Below, piece after piece: positions 1 to 10,083 of a stretch of 64,000 nt of DNA. The notes below the pieces were generated by a model. That model saw only the letters and a list, made by a program, of their open reading frames with translations, was not told the DNA's origin and made no database searches. Source of the DNA: Lachnospiraceae bacterium YSB2008 (GTDB taxonomy: Bacteria; Bacillota; Clostridia; Lachnospirales; Lachnospiraceae). The stretch is taken from positions 62,001 through 126,000 of the forward strand of contig JHWR01000002.1 in assembly GCA_000687655.1 (NCBI GenBank), in the 5' to 3' direction. Position 1 is the first letter of the stretch; each line of letters starts with the position of its first letter. The translations under genes were made by a program, and so were the position numbers.

Positions 1-119
1 CTCACAGTATGCTTCACCTCTTTGGGTATGACCATGAAACTGATGAAGAAAGATCTTCCATGGAGAGTCTTCAGGAAGAGATATTAAACAAGAAAGGATA
101 TACGAGAGATTATGTTTAA
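1..119 (+). CDS. ybeY: rRNA maturation endoribonuclease YbeY, C-terminal end (partial)
   Basis: The reading frame beginning at base 3 gives about 38 residues ending at TAA 117-119. It opens with HSMLHLFGYDH, which matches the zinc-binding signature at the C-terminal end of YbeY (family form HGxLHLxGYDH), followed by the usual acidic ME...Q..I tail. YbeY is a metal-dependent RNase used in 16S rRNA 3'-end processing and ribosome quality control. The rest of the gene lies before the window. The family usually has Gly in the second position of the motif; here it is Ser. The stop overlaps the start of the next gene by 8 bases, suggesting translational coupling. Confidence 0.9.
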   Translation, partial: HSMLHLFGYDHETDEERSSMESLQEEILNKKGYTRDYV

Positions 120-1230
120 GAAAAGGTTGGTAGCTGTAACACTTAGTGCCTGTATCGTACTTGCATCACTTTCTGCTTGCGGCAAAAAAGAAGAGACTAC
201 TACTGAAAAACCGGACAGTATTTCTGAAAAGGTTTATGATATTAATACTGATTCCGATGCTATGATCGAAGATAATGATGAAGATACTGTTCTTATGAAG
301 GACGGAAAGCTTCAGCATGATCTTACAGGTGAGTGGATAACACCTGAAGAAAATGAAAAGAGATATATTGCAGTCATGGTAAATAACATAGCTCAGGCTA
401 TGCCTCAGTCCGGTATAGAAGAAGCTGATGTTATATATGAGATGCTCGAAGAAGGCGGTATCACAAGACTTCTCTGCCTGTTCTCTGATTATGAGGATAT
501 TGAGCAGCTCGGACCTATAAGAAGTACAAGAGATTATTATCAGATCAAGGCTCTTGAGTATAATGCTATACTTACTCACTGGGGCGCATCTGTATATGCT
601 GAGCAGTATTGGGAACAGCATCCAAGTGTAAGCCATCTTGATCTTAATGGTAAGGATAACCGTTCAGGATTCCGTGTAAGCAGACCTGGTTATGCTATTG
701 AACATACAGCATATACAACAGGTGAGCTTATCAATAAGTCAATTGAAGCTGACGGATATGATTTCAAGAAACAGGAAAACTACAGAAGAATGTTCCTCTT
801 TAACACAGAGGATACTGATCTTAAAGACGGTGTCAGCGCTAAGAAAGTTGAAACAAACTATAACGCTAACAGAACTCCTTGGTTTGAATATGATGAGTCA
901 ACAGGTCTTTATAACAGATTCCAGTATGGCAAGCCACAGATAGATGAAGTAACAGGAAATCAGATTGCATTTAAGAATGTCATCATACAGTTTGCTCCTC
1001 ATAAGTCAAGAGATGACGGTGCAGGAAGTATAGATATCAGCTTCTCAGGTTCAGGTGAAGGCTTCTATGCTACTAATGGTCAGATCATTCCTATTAAGTG
1101 GGAAAAGGATGAAACATTTGGAGTAACTAAGTTTAAGACTGTTGATGGTGAAAAGCTTAAACTCAATCCTGGTAAGACATGGATAACAGTTTTCCCTGAT
1201 ACTCAGAAGAGTGATATTGTATATCAGTAA
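112..1230 (+). CDS. DUF3048 domain lipoprotein (YerB family)
   Basis: A 372-residue secreted protein. The N-terminus has a lysine-rich start, a hydrophobic core and a lipobox LSAC with Cys23 as the likely lipidated residue, then a low-complexity acidic linker (about 25-60). The body matches the DUF3048/YerB family: AVMVNNIAQAMPQSGIEEAD near residue 88 and the LGPIRSTRDYY segment near residue 133 are family landmarks. The biochemical role of the family is not established; a cell-surface role is inferred from the lipobox. The ATG lies inside the end of ybeY. The length is typical and the frame intact. Confidence 0.85.
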   Translation: MFKKRLVAVTLSACIVLASLSACGKKEETTTEKPDSISEKVYDINTDSDAMIEDNDEDTVLMKDGKLQHDLTGEWITPEENEKRYIAVMVNNIAQAMPQSGIEEADVIYEMLEEGGITRLLCLFSDYEDIEQLGPIRSTRDYYQIKALEYNAILTHWGASVYAEQYWEQHPSVSHLDLNGKDNRSGFRVSRPGYAIEHTAYTTGELINKSIEADGYDFKKQENYRRMFLFNTEDTDLKDGVSAKKVETNYNANRTPWFEYDESTGLYNRFQYGKPQIDEVTGNQIAFKNVIIQFAPHKSRDDGAGSIDISFSGSGEGFYATNGQIIPIKWEKDETFGVTKFKTVDGEKLKLNPGKTWITVFPDTQKSDIVYQ

Positions 1231-1235
1231 AGAAT

Positions 1236-2450
1236 ATGAACGAATACGATTTATGCATTATAGGAGCAGGAGCTTCCGGTCTTACGGCAGCCATAGAAGC
1301 GTCGAAGAGAGGACTCAGCACTATAATCATAGAAAAGAATAAGAAAATAGGACGTAAGCTATACGCAACAGGGAACGGCAGATGCAATATTGCAAATGCC
1401 GTTCTTCGTGCGGATAGCTTCTTTTTTAATTCATATGTAAATGAATTGATAGACGAAAATACATCAGATTATTTACGTGAATACTTTTTAAAACTCGGTG
1501 TACCATTCAGCGAGAAGGATGGCCTGTTTTATCCTTCTTCTTTCCAGGCTTCAACAGTTGTATGGGCTCTAAGGGATGCTGCTGTATCAACAGGTGTCAG
1601 CTTTGCTACGAACAATATGGTTTCAAAGATTGAAAAAGGTTCAGATGGTTCACATGTTGTTTCTTTTGATGATGATGGGGAATCGATTAAAGCTCGTAAC
1701 CTGATTCTTGCTATGGGAAGTCCGGCTTCAAAGTCTGCCGGCGGAACAGATGCAGATGATATTTATAGATTGTTTAAAGCTTTCGGTATTTCATATAACG
1801 AGTTCAGGCCGGTTCTTACGCCGATTCCTTGTTCTGATATTCCTGAAGAACTTAACGGAGTGAGAGCTTATGCGAGAGCTGAAATATCTTATGAAGGTCA
1901 GGATAAAGAAAGAGTTATATCAGAGACCGGTGAGCTTCAGTTTCTGACAGGTTTTCTTTCGGGAATAATGATCTTCAATCTGTCATATTATGTTCGAAAT
2001 GATATGAAGATTAATATAGATCTTATTCCGGACAGAACTTATGAAGAAATAATGGATTATATTGTAGCTGAGTATAGTGTACTGAACGGTAGAACTGATA
2101 CAGCTATTCTGAATGGTTTTGTTAATGATAAGCTGGCTGCTTTCTTTGCCGAAAGTATGGAATATGATTCTAATGATATAAACGAGCGTAAGAACGCACT
2201 CGGTAAAGTATTTAAAGAGATTAAAAACTGGACAGTGACAGTCAGAAGTTCGGATGACTTCAGCAAGGCTCAGAGCTCTGCAGGAGGAATAGATCCGGAA
2301 TTAATTGATTTAAAAACTATGAGACTGAATGCTGAGCCTTCTGTTGCTGTTACAGGAGAATGTGTTGATATAACAGGTAAATGTGGCGGATATAATCTTA
2401 TGTGGGCATTTATGTCAGGTATAACAGCGGGGAGAAATATAGATTTATGA
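1236..2450 (+). CDS. NAD(P)/FAD-dependent oxidoreductase, HI0933/YhiN-like
   Basis: A 404-residue flavoprotein. The N-terminus carries the FAD-binding Rossmann fingerprint GAGASGLTAAIEA (about residues 11-23), then GRKLYATGNGRCNIAN (about 41-56), which is diagnostic for the HI0933/YhiN family. The C-terminus has the second FAD contact, ECVDITGKCGGYNLMWAF, near residue 377. Some family members, annotated BaiN, act on bile acids in gut Clostridia, but most have no assigned substrate, so no reaction is claimed. It starts 5 bases after the DUF3048 gene, and the next flavoprotein begins inside its stop codon. Confidence 0.88.
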   Translation: MNEYDLCIIGAGASGLTAAIEASKRGLSTIIIEKNKKIGRKLYATGNGRCNIANAVLRADSFFFNSYVNELIDENTSDYLREYFLKLGVPFSEKDGLFYPSSFQASTVVWALRDAAVSTGVSFATNNMVSKIEKGSDGSHVVSFDDDGESIKARNLILAMGSPASKSAGGTDADDIYRLFKAFGISYNEFRPVLTPIPCSDIPEELNGVRAYARAEISYEGQDKERVISETGELQFLTGFLSGIMIFNLSYYVRNDMKINIDLIPDRTYEEIMDYIVAEYSVLNGRTDTAILNGFVNDKLAAFFAESMEYDSNDINERKNALGKVFKEIKNWTVTVRSSDDFSKAQSSAGGIDPELIDLKTMRLNAEPSVAVTGECVDITGKCGGYNLMWAFMSGITAGRNIDL

Positions 2451-4072
2451 TCAGACTCAACAATATAAAGCTTCCCATTAAACATGATAAAGATGATGTT
2501 CTCAAAAAGACTGTAAGTATTCTCGGGACTGACAGAATAGATATTCACAGAATAGTAAGAAGGTCTCTGGATTCCAGAAAGAAGCAGGACATACACTATG
2601 TATACAGTGTAGATATAAAAGTAAGTCCTGATGTTTCTGAGGAAAGTATACTGAAACGCTGTCGTAAGGATGCATCTCTAATTAATCCGGTGAACTATTC
2701 ATTTCCCTACAAGGATGTAAAAGGAAAAATGAATTACAGACCTGTTATAATCGGTGCCGGACCTGCAGGATATTTTGCTGCACTTAAACTGGCTGAAGCC
2801 GGTGCAGAACCTCTTGTTATTGAAAGAGGAAGTGATGTTGAAAAAAGAAAGAATGATATAGAAAGATTTTGGAACGGTGGAAAGCTTTTACAGAATTCTA
2901 ATGTATCATTTGGCGAAGGCGGTGCCGGAACATTTTCAGACGGAAAGCTGAATACCGGAAATAAGGATAAGGACGGTATCATAAAAGATGTTCTGATGAC
3001 GTTCCATAAATACGGTGCTGATGAAGCTATTACTTATGATGCAAAACCTCATATAGGAACGGACGTTTTGATAAATGTAATGAAGAATATGAGAGAAAGA
3101 ATCCTGTCTCTTGGAGGAGAAATCAGATTCGATACTCTAATGGAGTCCATAAGTGAAAGGAATTCGGCTGACAGACCTCTTTATGATCTACATCTTAGAT
3201 ACGCTTCCGGTGAAGAAAGTGTTGTTACTACGGATGCTGTAATCCTTGCAATAGGACACAGCGCCAGAGATACCTTCAAAATGCTTTATGATAGTGGATT
3301 CACTATGGAACGAAAACCTTTTGCTGTCGGACTTAGGATAGAGCATAAGAGGGAAACCATTGATAGAGGTCAGTACGGAGAGGATAGTATGAATCTTCTT
3401 CCTGCGGCTGATTATAAGATGACTTATCATGCAGAAAATGGAAGAAATGTATTTTCGTTCTGTATGTGCCCGGGTGGTTATGTAGTAGATGCCTCAACTG
3501 AAGATGGTGGTAAAACAGTAAATGGAATGAGCTACAGTGCGAGAGATGCTGTAAATTCCAACAGTGCAATAGTTGTAAATGTAATGCCTTCGGATTTCGG
3601 ACCCGGAAATGAATTAGCGGGCATAGAGTTTCAGAGGGAACTGGAGAGACGTTTTTATGATGCCGGAGAAGGCAGTATACCCGTTCAGAGATATGGTGAC
3701 TTCAAAGAAGGAAAAAAGACAGAAAAGCTTGGAACTGTAATACCGAATATCAAGGGAAAATACAGGCTTTCTGAATTAAAAAGTTGTTTACCTACTTATG
3801 TAGGAAATGCTATAATCGAAGGAGTGGACTTTTTTGGGTCTAAGCTTGCTGGATTCAGTGATGAGGATGCGATTCTTTCGGGTATAGAGAGCAGGACATC
3901 AAGTCCGGTCAGAATACTTCGTGACAATGAACATATGTCTGTTAAGAAAGGCATATTTCCGGCGGGCGAAGGGGCAGGTTATGCCGGCGGTATTACATCA
4001 AGTGCCGTAGATGGTATAAGATGTGCCGAATCATTAATGAAATATATTATCGGAGATACAAATGAACAATAG
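2447..4072 (+). CDS. FAD-dependent dehydrogenase, uncharacterised flavoprotein family
   Basis: The ATG at 2447 overlaps the previous stop (ATGA) and follows GGGGAG at about 2429. A GTG at 2402 would extend the protein by 15 residues inside the upstream gene and is less likely. The roughly 541-residue product has an N-terminal 80-residue domain, then the FAD fingerprint GAGPAGYFAALKLAEAG, then SFGEGGAGTFSDGKLNTG, a typical segment of this family (COG2509), and a C-terminal FAD-closing motif PAGEGAGYAGGI. COG2509 proteins are widely conserved in Clostridia without a defined substrate. Two unlike flavoproteins with overlapping ends suggest co-translation. Confidence 0.87.
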   Translation: MIRLNNIKLPIKHDKDDVLKKTVSILGTDRIDIHRIVRRSLDSRKKQDIHYVYSVDIKVSPDVSEESILKRCRKDASLINPVNYSFPYKDVKGKMNYRPVIIGAGPAGYFAALKLAEAGAEPLVIERGSDVEKRKNDIERFWNGGKLLQNSNVSFGEGGAGTFSDGKLNTGNKDKDGIIKDVLMTFHKYGADEAITYDAKPHIGTDVLINVMKNMRERILSLGGEIRFDTLMESISERNSADRPLYDLHLRYASGEESVVTTDAVILAIGHSARDTFKMLYDSGFTMERKPFAVGLRIEHKRETIDRGQYGEDSMNLLPAADYKMTYHAENGRNVFSFCMCPGGYVVDASTEDGGKTVNGMSYSARDAVNSNSAIVVNVMPSDFGPGNELAGIEFQRELERRFYDAGEGSIPVQRYGDFKEGKKTEKLGTVIPNIKGKYRLSELKSCLPTYVGNAIIEGVDFFGSKLAGFSDEDAILSGIESRTSSPVRILRDNEHMSVKKGIFPAGEGAGYAGGITSSAVDGIRCAESLMKYIIGDTNEQ

Positions 4073-4928
4073 TGTAGGATACAGACAGTTACTTAAAGAT
4101 AAGAACAGGATTGTAGTTAAGATAGGATCATCTTCATTGATCCACAAAGAAACAGGAGAGATTGATTTTCTTAAAGTAGAGAAGCTTGTAAGAATACTCA
4201 GTGACCTTAAAAACCAGGGAAAGGATGTAGTGCTTGTTTCTTCAGGTTCTATAACAGTTGGAGTAAAAGCGCTCGGGCTTAAAAAGAGGCCGGAACTGCT
4301 TCCTATGAAGCAGGCATGTGCAGCCCTCGGACAGGGTCAGCTGATGATGATCTATCAGAAGCTCTTCCTGGAGTATAATCATCTTTCTGCACAGGTACTC
4401 CTTACATTTGATGTTATCACATCAACTGAGAGAAGAATAAACGCTGAGAATACACTCAAGCAGCTTCTTGATCTGGATATAATCCCTGTAGTTAATGAAA
4501 ATGATACAGTTGCTACTGACGAGATTGATTTCGGTGATAACGATACTCTGTCAGCTATTGTTTCAACACTTATAAATGCCGATCTTCTGATACTCATAAC
4601 AGACATAGACGGCTTCTACACAGATGATCCAAGAACAAATCCTGATGCAGTAAGACTTTCTGTAATCGAAAAGATAGACAGTAATCTTAAAAGCATGGCA
4701 AAGGGAAGCGGATCAAATTACGGAACCGGAGGAATGGCAACAAAGATATCAGCAGCAAGGATAGTAACAAAGGCCGGAACTGATATGGTAATTATTGATT
4801 CATCGGATCTTCTCAATATTCCGAGACTTATGGAAGGTGAGGATATAGGAACTCTGTTCCTCTCCAATCCTAACAGTGATATAGATATAACAGATTATAT
4901 AGTTAATAAGAAGTATATGAACAGATAA
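4062..4928 (+). CDS. proB: Glutamate 5-kinase, short form without PUA domain
   Basis: Phosphorylates L-glutamate with ATP in the first step of proline synthesis. The amino-acid kinase fold is complete: VVKIGSSSL near residue 18, [14 protein letters not shown] near 67, [17 protein letters not shown] near 146, and the C-terminal [12 protein letters not shown] near 221. The protein ends at residue 288 just after the kinase domain, so the C-terminal PUA domain found in the roughly 365-residue enzymes is absent; short ProB enzymes are known, so this need not mean loss of function. The start overlaps the preceding gene by 11 bases. proA follows after 14 bases. Confidence 0.95.
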   Translation: MNNSVGYRQLLKDKNRIVVKIGSSSLIHKETGEIDFLKVEKLVRILSDLKNQGKDVVLVSSGSITVGVKALGLKKRPELLPMKQACAALGQGQLMMIYQKLFLEYNHLSAQVLLTFDVITSTERRINAENTLKQLLDLDIIPVVNENDTVATDEIDFGDNDTLSAIVSTLINADLLILITDIDGFYTDDPRTNPDAVRLSVIEKIDSNLKSMAKGSGSNYGTGGMATKISAARIVTKAGTDMVIIDSSDLLNIPRLMEGEDIGTLFLSNPNSDIDITDYIVNKKYMNR

Positions 4929-4942
4929 TAACGGAGGACTAT

Positions 4943-6190
4943 ATGTACGATCTTGACAGCCTTCTTTTAAAGGCAAAGAATGCAAAACCTGTACTTGCGA
5001 GAATGGGCACTGATGAGAAGAACAGTACTCTGCTTAACGTTGCAGAAAAGCTTGTACGTTCAAAGGATGAAATCATTAAAGCTAACAAGATAGATCTGGC
5101 AAATGCCGAAGAAGCCGGAATGAGCAAGGCACTTCTTGACAGACTTAAGCTTACTGATGAAAGAATAGCAGGTATAGCTGATGGCGTAAGAGAAGTAGCT
5201 GCACTTCCTGATCCTATAGGTGAGGTTCTATCCATGTGGAAACGCCCGAATGGACTTACTATAGGCCAGAAACGTGTTCCTATGGGAGTCATCGGAATAA
5301 TATATGAATCAAGACCTAATGTTACTGTCGATTCATTTGCACTTACATTTAAAGCAGGAAATGCATGTATACTTCGTGGTGGAAGTGACTGCATAAATTC
5401 CAATATAGCTATTGTCAAGGTAATAAAGGAAGCACTTTCCGAGTCCGGTGTTACACTTGATGCTATAAGCCTTGTTGAGGATACAGACAGAGAGATAGTT
5501 AATCAGCTTATGAAGGCTAATGGTTTCGTTGATGTGCTTATTCCAAGAGGCGGAGCAGGCCTAATTCAGAATGTCATTAATAATGCAACGGTTCCTGTTA
5601 TCGAGACAGGTACGGGAAACTGCCATATATATGTAGATAAGACGGCTGATATCAATATGGCTGTAAGAATAATAAGAAATGCAAAGCTCCAGAGACTTGG
5701 CGTATGCAATGCATGTGAATCTCTTGTAATTCATAAAGATATTGCAGAGGATGCCATACCTATTATAGCTTCCGATCTTGCAAGTGATGAAGTTGAGATA
5801 AGAGGTGATGAGCAGGCTCAGGCATTATCACAGGTTGTAGTTCCTGCTACTGAAGAGGATTACGGAACAGAGTATCTTGCAAAGATTATTTCTGCTAAAG
5901 TCGTAAATGATATTGATGAAGCTATAGCACATATCAATAAGTATTCCACAGGCCATTCAGAGGCTATTATTACAAATGATTACAATTCGGCTCAGAAGTT
6001 CCTTGAAGAGGTTGACTCAGCAGCTGTTTATGTAAATGCATCTACAAGATTTACTGACGGATTTATGTTCGGCTTCGGAGCTGAGATAGGTATATCTACT
6101 CAGAAGCTTCATGCAAGAGGACCTATGGGTCTCAAGGCACTTACAACTACGAAATATATAATATATGGAAATGGACAGGTACGCGATTAA
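4943..6190 (+). CDS. proA: Glutamate-5-semialdehyde dehydrogenase (gamma-glutamyl phosphate reductase)
   Basis: Second enzyme of proline synthesis; reduces gamma-glutamyl phosphate with NADPH in the cytoplasm. It is 415 residues, the normal length. The nucleotide-binding stretch [17 protein letters not shown] (about 112-128), [10 protein letters not shown] and the catalytic cysteine region [10 protein letters not shown] (Cys255 and Cys258) are present. The start has a clear Shine-Dalgarno (GGAGG at about 4933) 14 bases after proB. Together they form the classical proBA operon; the product cyclises spontaneously and needs proC, which is not in this window. Confidence 0.96.
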   Translation: MYDLDSLLLKAKNAKPVLARMGTDEKNSTLLNVAEKLVRSKDEIIKANKIDLANAEEAGMSKALLDRLKLTDERIAGIADGVREVAALPDPIGEVLSMWKRPNGLTIGQKRVPMGVIGIIYESRPNVTVDSFALTFKAGNACILRGGSDCINSNIAIVKVIKEALSESGVTLDAISLVEDTDREIVNQLMKANGFVDVLIPRGGAGLIQNVINNATVPVIETGTGNCHIYVDKTADINMAVRIIRNAKLQRLGVCNACESLVIHKDIAEDAIPIIASDLASDEVEIRGDEQAQALSQVVVPATEEDYGTEYLAKIISAKVVNDIDEAIAHINKYSTGHSEAIITNDYNSAQKFLEEVDSAAVYVNASTRFTDGFMFGFGAEIGISTQKLHARGPMGLKALTTTKYIIYGNGQVRD

Positions 6191-7014
6191 TGGCAGATAG
6201 TAAAATGAAATTCACAGGCTCAAGAGATTATGTTGCATCAGAAGATCTTATGAAGGCAGTAGATGTGGCAATCGCGCTTGAGAAACCGCTTCTTATAAAG
6301 GGTGAACCGGGTACCGGTAAGACTATGCTTGCAGAAGCTATAAGTGAGAGCCTTGGAAAGAAACTTATCATATGGAATATCAAATCAACAACAAAGGCTC
6401 AGGACGGACTCTATGTATATGATACTATACAGAGACTGTATGACACCCAGTTCGGTGTTGAAGGTGTAGATGATATAGCTAAGTACATCAAGCTGGGTAA
6501 GCTCGGAGAGGCTTTCAGCAGTGATGAACAGGTAGTACTTCTTATAGATGAGATTGATAAGGCTGATCTTGAATTCCCGAATGACCTTCTCTGGGAGCTT
6601 GATAAAATGGAATTCTATATTCATGAGACAAGAGAACTTGTAAAGGCAAAGACCAGACCTATAGTTATTATCACATCAAATGCCGAGAAGGAACTTCCTG
6701 ATGCATTTCTCCGTAGATGTATATTCCATTATATAGCTTTCCCTGAGAAAGAAGAGATGCAGGAAATAGTGGATGTTCATTTTGAGAATCTTGACGAAAC
6801 TCTTCTCAAATACGCCATGGATACATTTTACTGGATAAGAAGTGTTAAGGGTGTAAGAAAGAAGCCTAGCACCAGTGAGCTTATAGACTGGCTCCAGGCG
6901 CTTATTATAGGGGCTCAGGATCCTGAGCTTATACAGAAAGAACTCCCTTACCTTGGAGTTCTGGTTAAGAAGGATGAAGATATAGAGGTAATAAAGAAAG
7001 AGAGAACATACTGA
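6190..7014 (+). CDS. MoxR-type AAA+ ATPase
   Basis: A 274-residue AAA+ ATPase. Walker A is GEPGTGKT (about 38-45), Walker B LLIDEIDKAD (about 118-127), sensor 1 IITSNAEKELPD and the arginine-finger region DAFLRRCIFHY near residue 175. MoxR proteins typically act as chaperones with a von Willebrand factor A partner; exactly such a gene follows one base later. The start ATG overlaps the proA stop (TAATG), so translation is probably coupled, but a link to proline metabolism is not implied. The assembled client is unknown. Confidence 0.9.
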   Translation: MADSKMKFTGSRDYVASEDLMKAVDVAIALEKPLLIKGEPGTGKTMLAEAISESLGKKLIIWNIKSTTKAQDGLYVYDTIQRLYDTQFGVEGVDDIAKYIKLGKLGEAFSSDEQVVLLIDEIDKADLEFPNDLLWELDKMEFYIHETRELVKAKTRPIVIITSNAEKELPDAFLRRCIFHYIAFPEKEEMQEIVDVHFENLDETLLKYAMDTFYWIRSVKGVRKKPSTSELIDWLQALIIGAQDPELIQKELPYLGVLVKKDEDIEVIKKERTY

Positions 7015-7015
7015 T

Positions 7016-8215
7016 TTGTTTACTGAATTCTTCTATGTCCTTAAGGATAAGGGACTCAAGATATCCATGACTGAGTGGATAACCTTCATGGATGCTCTCG
7101 ACAGAGATCTTGCACATTCAAGTCTTGAAGAGCTTTATTCACTTGGACGTATGATACTTGTTAAAACTGAATCAGATTTCGATAAGTATGATCTTGCATT
7201 TGCTGAATATTTTAAGAATATAAAGCATGATGATGATATACCTGAGAATATCAAGAAGTTTCTTGATAAAGAGGACATGGAGCAGTCTCAGCAGAACATT
7301 GATATGTATGCATATGAGACTAAGCGTGATGCCGAAGAGACCAAAAGACTTCTTCGTGAAAGAATAAATGAACAGCAGACTGAGCACAATGGCGGTAACT
7401 ATTGGATAGGAACCAGCGGCGGTTCAGCCTTCGGTCACAGCGGAAGAAATAAGGGTGGTATCAGAATAGGCGGCAAGTCCGGTTTTCAGTCTGCATTTAT
7501 GGTAAATGGAGAACGTCGATATCAGGATTTTCGTCATGACAAGACTCTTGATATAAGACAGTTTCAGATTGCATTCAGGAAGCTGAGACAGTATTCTGCA
7601 AGGCTTGATGTCCCTGAGACTGAGCTTGATCTGGACAAGACTATAGATTCTACCTGTAACAATGGTGGATATCTGAAGATAGAATATCAGAAGCCGAGAA
7701 AGAATACAGTCAAGCTGCTCCTTTTCTTTGATTGCGGCGGAACTATGTATCCTTTCATGGAGCTTTGTAATTCATTGTTCCAGGCGGTATATAAAGCAAA
7801 TCATTTTAAAGATGTAAAGACATATTATTTCCATAACTGTATATACAGCAAGGTATATAAAACTGCTGAATGTGAGTATGGTGACTGGATAAGCCTTGAG
7901 GAGGTCTTCAGACTTACAGATAAGGATTATAAAGTCATAATAGTGGGGGATGCTCAGATGGCACCTGAAGAGCTGTTTGATGTAAACGGTAACTACAGGG
8001 GACCGAATGACGGCAGAAGCGGTTATGAGTGGAATAAGATGCTGAGTCAGAAGTATAAGAAGGTTATATGGCTCAATCCAAGAATGCATGGCGCCATGAC
8101 TAAGCGTTATGCTTGGATGGAGGCAGAAGATACGCTTGCTCAGATATATAAAATGTTCCCTCTTACAGTTGATGGACTTAAAGAAGGTATAAAGCTGCTT
8201 ATGGCTCCAAGATAG
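7016..8215 (+). CDS. VWA domain protein, CoxE-like partner of the MoxR ATPase
   Basis: A 399-residue protein starting at TTG 7016 directly after the MoxR stop; no nearer ATG fits the conserved start. The N-terminal half contains a charged helical region (about 75-120) and a glycine-rich stretch (about 126-160). The C-terminal VWA-like domain begins near residue 230. Its metal-site loop reads FDCGGTM (Asp239) where a classical MIDAS has DxSxS, so one Ser is Gly and another Thr. VGDAQMAPEELF near 308 and LNPRMHG near 355 match the CoxE-type fold. Metal-dependent client binding is inferred from the family. Confidence 0.85.
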   Translation: MFTEFFYVLKDKGLKISMTEWITFMDALDRDLAHSSLEELYSLGRMILVKTESDFDKYDLAFAEYFKNIKHDDDIPENIKKFLDKEDMEQSQQNIDMYAYETKRDAEETKRLLRERINEQQTEHNGGNYWIGTSGGSAFGHSGRNKGGIRIGGKSGFQSAFMVNGERRYQDFRHDKTLDIRQFQIAFRKLRQYSARLDVPETELDLDKTIDSTCNNGGYLKIEYQKPRKNTVKLLLFFDCGGTMYPFMELCNSLFQAVYKANHFKDVKTYYFHNCIYSKVYKTAECEYGDWISLEEVFRLTDKDYKVIIVGDAQMAPEELFDVNGNYRGPNDGRSGYEWNKMLSQKYKKVIWLNPRMHGAMTKRYAWMEAEDTLAQIYKMFPLTVDGLKEGIKLLMAPR

Positions 8216-8241
8216 TTATACTTTTTTGGGAGGTGTGGTTT

Positions 8242-9225
8242 ATGGAAGATTTTAGAGAAGTTATTCCTGAAAGTGTTGCTGCGGAGACTCCACAGAATGT
8301 GGAATTGAATCCGGAGAATAAAAAAGGCCTCGTACTTAGTGGCGGAGGTGCCAAGGGGGTATATCAGGCAGGAGCTCTACGCGTTCTTAAGGAAAAGGGT
8401 TACCTGGATGATATCGGTTATATTTCAGGTGTTTCCATAGGCGCCGTAAATGCCGTTCTTTATCTCATGGATGATATAGATGGTATGGACAGAGTATGGG
8501 ATGATATGGATACTGAGAATATCATTTCCATAGACAATATTGAAATCGGTGAGAATGGTTTATATTTCTCCAGAGAAAAGATTACTAAGATACTTACTGA
8601 TTTTGTTGATTTTAAGAAGATCAGTGAATCTGACATAAAGGTATATGCAGGAGTTTCACGTATTCTCGGACCGGATGCATTTCTGGCCGAATATATGACT
8701 CTGAATGGTAAGTCTGCTGATGAGATTAAAGCGATAGTAACCGCCTCTTCATCACTTCCTGTCATTTACGAACCTGTAATGATTAACGGGAATAAATATA
8801 TGGATGGCGGTCCTACAGATAATGAGCCGATAAGACCTCTTTATGAAGCCGGAGTCAGGGATTTTATAGTAATAGGACTTACGGCAGGAAAGAAGTTTGA
8901 TGCTTCCAAATATCCGGATGCTCATTTTGAGGTATTGTATCCTTCAACAGATCTTGGAGGACTGTTCAAGGGAACCCTTAATTTCTACGATGATTCAAAA
9001 AACTATGTCAGAAAACTCGGCATCAAGGATACAGAAAGATATATAAAGGTTTATATAGAAAAAGATGAAAGCTATATAGCGATGGAAGAAACACTTAAGA
9101 AGCTTGATCAGGAAGCAGTTCTGAGGGAAGCAAAGGCTGAGAATGTTTATAATCATTACCAGAGCAAGATTTCTTCTTCCTTGGATTATATAAGCAGCAT
9201 AGAGGAGAAATATAAGGATTTCTGA
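8242..9225 (+). CDS. Patatin-like phospholipase family protein
   Basis: Likely a serine acyl hydrolase on membrane lipids. The oxyanion loop GGGAKG (about 34-39), nucleophile elbow GVSIG (Ser65) and catalytic Asp in MDGGPTDNEP (Asp188) give the complete patatin Ser-Asp dyad. I prefer ATG 8242 because GGGAGGTG (8228-8235) is then 6 bases away; a GTG at 8233 lies inside that Shine-Dalgarno. About 327 residues. A charged C-terminal helical tail (about 265-327) has no recognised domain. No signal peptide is visible, so it acts from the cytoplasm or inner membrane face. The native substrate is unknown. Confidence 0.88.
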   Translation: MEDFREVIPESVAAETPQNVELNPENKKGLVLSGGGAKGVYQAGALRVLKEKGYLDDIGYISGVSIGAVNAVLYLMDDIDGMDRVWDDMDTENIISIDNIEIGENGLYFSREKITKILTDFVDFKKISESDIKVYAGVSRILGPDAFLAEYMTLNGKSADEIKAIVTASSSLPVIYEPVMINGNKYMDGGPTDNEPIRPLYEAGVRDFIVIGLTAGKKFDASKYPDAHFEVLYPSTDLGGLFKGTLNFYDDSKNYVRKLGIKDTERYIKVYIEKDESYIAMEETLKKLDQEAVLREAKAENVYNHYQSKISSSLDYISSIEEKYKDF

Positions 9226-9226
9226 T

Positions 9227-10066
9227 ATGACATTTTTATATATACTTCTTGTTCTTTTGGGACTCTTCATTCTTGTTATCTGTGAGAGCACAAGAGAGAA
9301 TCTCACAGTCAGAAAGACCGAGTATGATATAGATACCGGAAAGAACAGAAATCTTAGATTTGCATTTATAGCTGACTATCATCAGACTATGGATGGCAGA
9401 ACAAATGGAAAGATAAAATCCATTATAGAAAAGGAAAAACCGGACTTTATTATATCAGCCGGTGATATGATAGTAGGCAGCAGTATTCCGGAAAAGAAGC
9501 AGGTTGCGATAGATCTTTTGAATGAGCTGTCTTCCATTGCGAGAGTATTTATCTCAAATGGTAATCATGAGCAGCGTTATGCTTATAATGATCCGAATGG
9601 GTATGCTGATTTTCGAAAGAAGCTTTCTGACAGTGTTACCTGGCTTGATAATGAAACGTCAGATTTCTCTGAAGATATAAGAATATATGGTCTTGATATA
9701 GACTATAAGTATTATAAAAGGTTTGAAAAAGTGGAAATGAAGTCAGATTATCTTATTAATCTTTTCCATAAAAAACCTGAAAATGATAAGCTGAATATTA
9801 TGATTGCCCATGATCCTGAATATATAGATGCATATGCTGATTTTGGACCTGATATCATTCTTTCGGGACATCTTCATGGCGGAATAGTGAGACTGCCTCT
9901 GCTTGGTGGAGTAATATCTCCAAGACTTAGGTTTTTTCCGAAATATGATTATGGATTCTACAAAGTTAAGAATTCTTCAATGATAGTTACAAATGGACTT
10001 GGTTCACACTCAATACCTCTGAGGCTGTTTAATACTCCTGAGGTAGTTATAATAAATGTAAGATAA
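9227..10066 (+). CDS. Membrane-anchored metallophosphoesterase (YkuE-like)
   Basis: A 279-residue calcineurin-like phosphoesterase. Residues 2-20 form a hydrophobic N-terminal anchor. The metal-binding motifs are all visible in order: ADYH (variant of DxH, near 48), SAGDM (GD, near 79), NGNHE (near 106), AHDPE (His, near 184) and SGHLHGG (near 205). YkuE-type enzymes of this shape are secreted or membrane-bound phosphoesterases; the substrate here cannot be deduced. The start is one base after the patatin stop and the transpeptidase gene follows within 17 bases, pointing to an envelope-related operon. Confidence 0.88.
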   Translation: MTFLYILLVLLGLFILVICESTRENLTVRKTEYDIDTGKNRNLRFAFIADYHQTMDGRTNGKIKSIIEKEKPDFIISAGDMIVGSSIPEKKQVAIDLLNELSSIARVFISNGNHEQRYAYNDPNGYADFRKKLSDSVTWLDNETSDFSEDIRIYGLDIDYKYYKRFEKVEMKSDYLINLFHKKPENDKLNIMIAHDPEYIDAYADFGPDIILSGHLHGGIVRLPLLGGVISPRLRFFPKYDYGFYKVKNSSMIVTNGLGSHSIPLRLFNTPEVVIINVR

Positions 10067-10083
10067 GAGAGGTCAATGTTAAG

